Notes under the pieces: model-generated | The model's database searches: none | Seen by the model: only the letters and a program-made list of their open reading frames with translations | What the model was told of the DNA's origin: nothing | From: Roseiarcus sp963806935 | GTDB lineage: Bacteria; Pseudomonadota; Alphaproteobacteria; Rhizobiales; Beijerinckiaceae | DNA length: 64,000 nucleotides | Direction: 5' to 3' | Assembly (NCBI GenBank): GCA_963806935.1 | Contig: CAWEAT010000013.1 | Location: forward strand, 46,622-110,621 | Shown here: positions 63,399 through 64,000 of the stretch, piece by piece | Layout: each line of letters starts with the position of its first letter | How positions within the stretch are numbered: the first letter of the stretch is position 1 | Position numbers and translations under genes: made by a program

Positions 63399-64000
63399 TC
63401 AGGCCCCGATCTGGCGATAGAGGCCCTCGAGCGCGCTCACAGCATCTCCGCCGGGGAAAATGAAGTCGTCGACGCCCGCGGCGCGCCATTGCGCCTCGTG
63501 TCCTCCCGGCCAGCCCGCGAGCGCGACGCCCTTCGCGCCTGAGGCCTTGACCGATCGGGCGAAGGCTTCCGCCTGCGCCGCGTAGGCCCGATCGTCGCCG
63601 CATAGGCAAACGAGCGGCATCGCTCGCCTTCCAGGCGTTCGGTCGCCTCTTCGGGCGTTGCGCTCTCGCCGTCATAGACGGCCGGAAACCTCCCGGCCTC
63701 GAGCCATTCGCGCACATACGCGATCCGGCCCCGATGCGCGGGCTCCGCCCCGAGCGCCGCGAGATAGACCCGCGGGCGGGAACCCGCCGTTGCGACTATG
63801 GCGTCGGCCATATCGCGCAAGCGCTCGAATGGCTCGGCGAGCCGAAACGGCGAAAGCGCGCCCTCGATGGGCGTCGCGGCTTCACGCTCTGAGGCGGCCA
63901 ACAGCAAGCTGGATCGGTCGCTCGGCGAGATCGGCGTGGGCGCTGACGCCGGTGATCGGCGACTTTAGCCGCGCGACGTCCCGTCTGAGCGCGTTCGCGC
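63399..64000 (-). pseudogene. Methylmalonyl-CoA mutase small subunit, frame broken and cut by window end
   Basis: This minus-strand gene runs off the right edge. It ends GVDDFIFPGGDAVSALEGLYRQIG, a degenerate mutase C-terminal domain, 27 bases before the large-subunit start. Upstream, LAASEREAATPIEGALSPFRLAEPFERLRD and RDVARLKSPITGVSAHADLAERPI lie in other frames. There are at least two switches, at about 63615-63625 and about 63900-63907. The large and small subunit genes form the usual operon. Confidence 0.8.

Overview
The window is GC-rich, densely coded DNA from an alphaproteobacterium, most likely of the order Hyphomicrobiales (Rhizobiales). The evidence is a DivL-type pseudokinase, two perfect CtrA boxes, alphaproteobacterial families such as UPF0262, DUF2948 and DUF3297, a fused TsaE-AmgK protein, and the order murC-murB-ftsQ-ftsA-ftsZ-lpxC-bamD-recN. 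I saw no rRNA, tRNA or CRISPR array.

Layout. 1-6.2 kb: ubiquinone (ubiB), coenzyme A (coaBC) and dut genes, an Rrf2 regulator with cysK, and rpsT. 6.7-10.4 kb: a broken AraC regulator divergent from a small membrane protein, an oxidoreductase and a PRC-barrel protein. 10.5-17.3 kb: a phosphopantetheinyl transferase and a two-module NRPS (A-T-C-A-T-TE; specificity codes read as Ser-like then Val-like). 17.3-18.9 kb: a TauE exporter and a crotonase. 19-21.1 kb: Phd/VapC and MazEF-like toxin-antitoxin pairs, each with an inverted repeat placed like an operator. 21.2-24.0 kb: purine catabolism (allantoinase-OHCU decarboxylase fusion and guanine deaminase). 24-30 kb: rhodanese, AhpD-like, PHP, hslVU, an ACT protein and trpS. 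30.6-35.5 kb: divL, tsaE-amgK and murU. 35.5-53 kb: a REP/MITE-like repeat, an MntA/HepT pair, the division and cell-wall cluster (interrupted by a 2OG-Fe(II) oxygenase), lpxC, bamD, recN, murA, hisD and companions. 53-59.4 kb: accessory genes including a secreted tandem-repeat protein. 59.5-61.1 kb: an IS1182-type element. 61.2-64.0 kb: heavily frameshifted methylmalonyl-CoA mutase subunit genes.

How the genes work together. The core is cell-cycle and envelope biology. DivL feeds the CckA-CtrA pathway, CtrA boxes lie upstream of ftsQ, and MurA/B/C, AmgK/MurU, FtsQ/A/Z, LpxC and BamD build septum, peptidoglycan and outer membrane. The PPTase and NRPS form a compact self-sufficient biosynthetic unit. 

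Caveat. Many genes carry a single frame break, including essential or near-essential ones (coaBC, ftsA, recN). This suggests uncorrected indels in the source sequence, although the methylmalonyl-CoA mutase region is so dense in breaks that real decay is also possible. I mark such genes as pseudogene to show that the frame is broken, not to assert loss of function.
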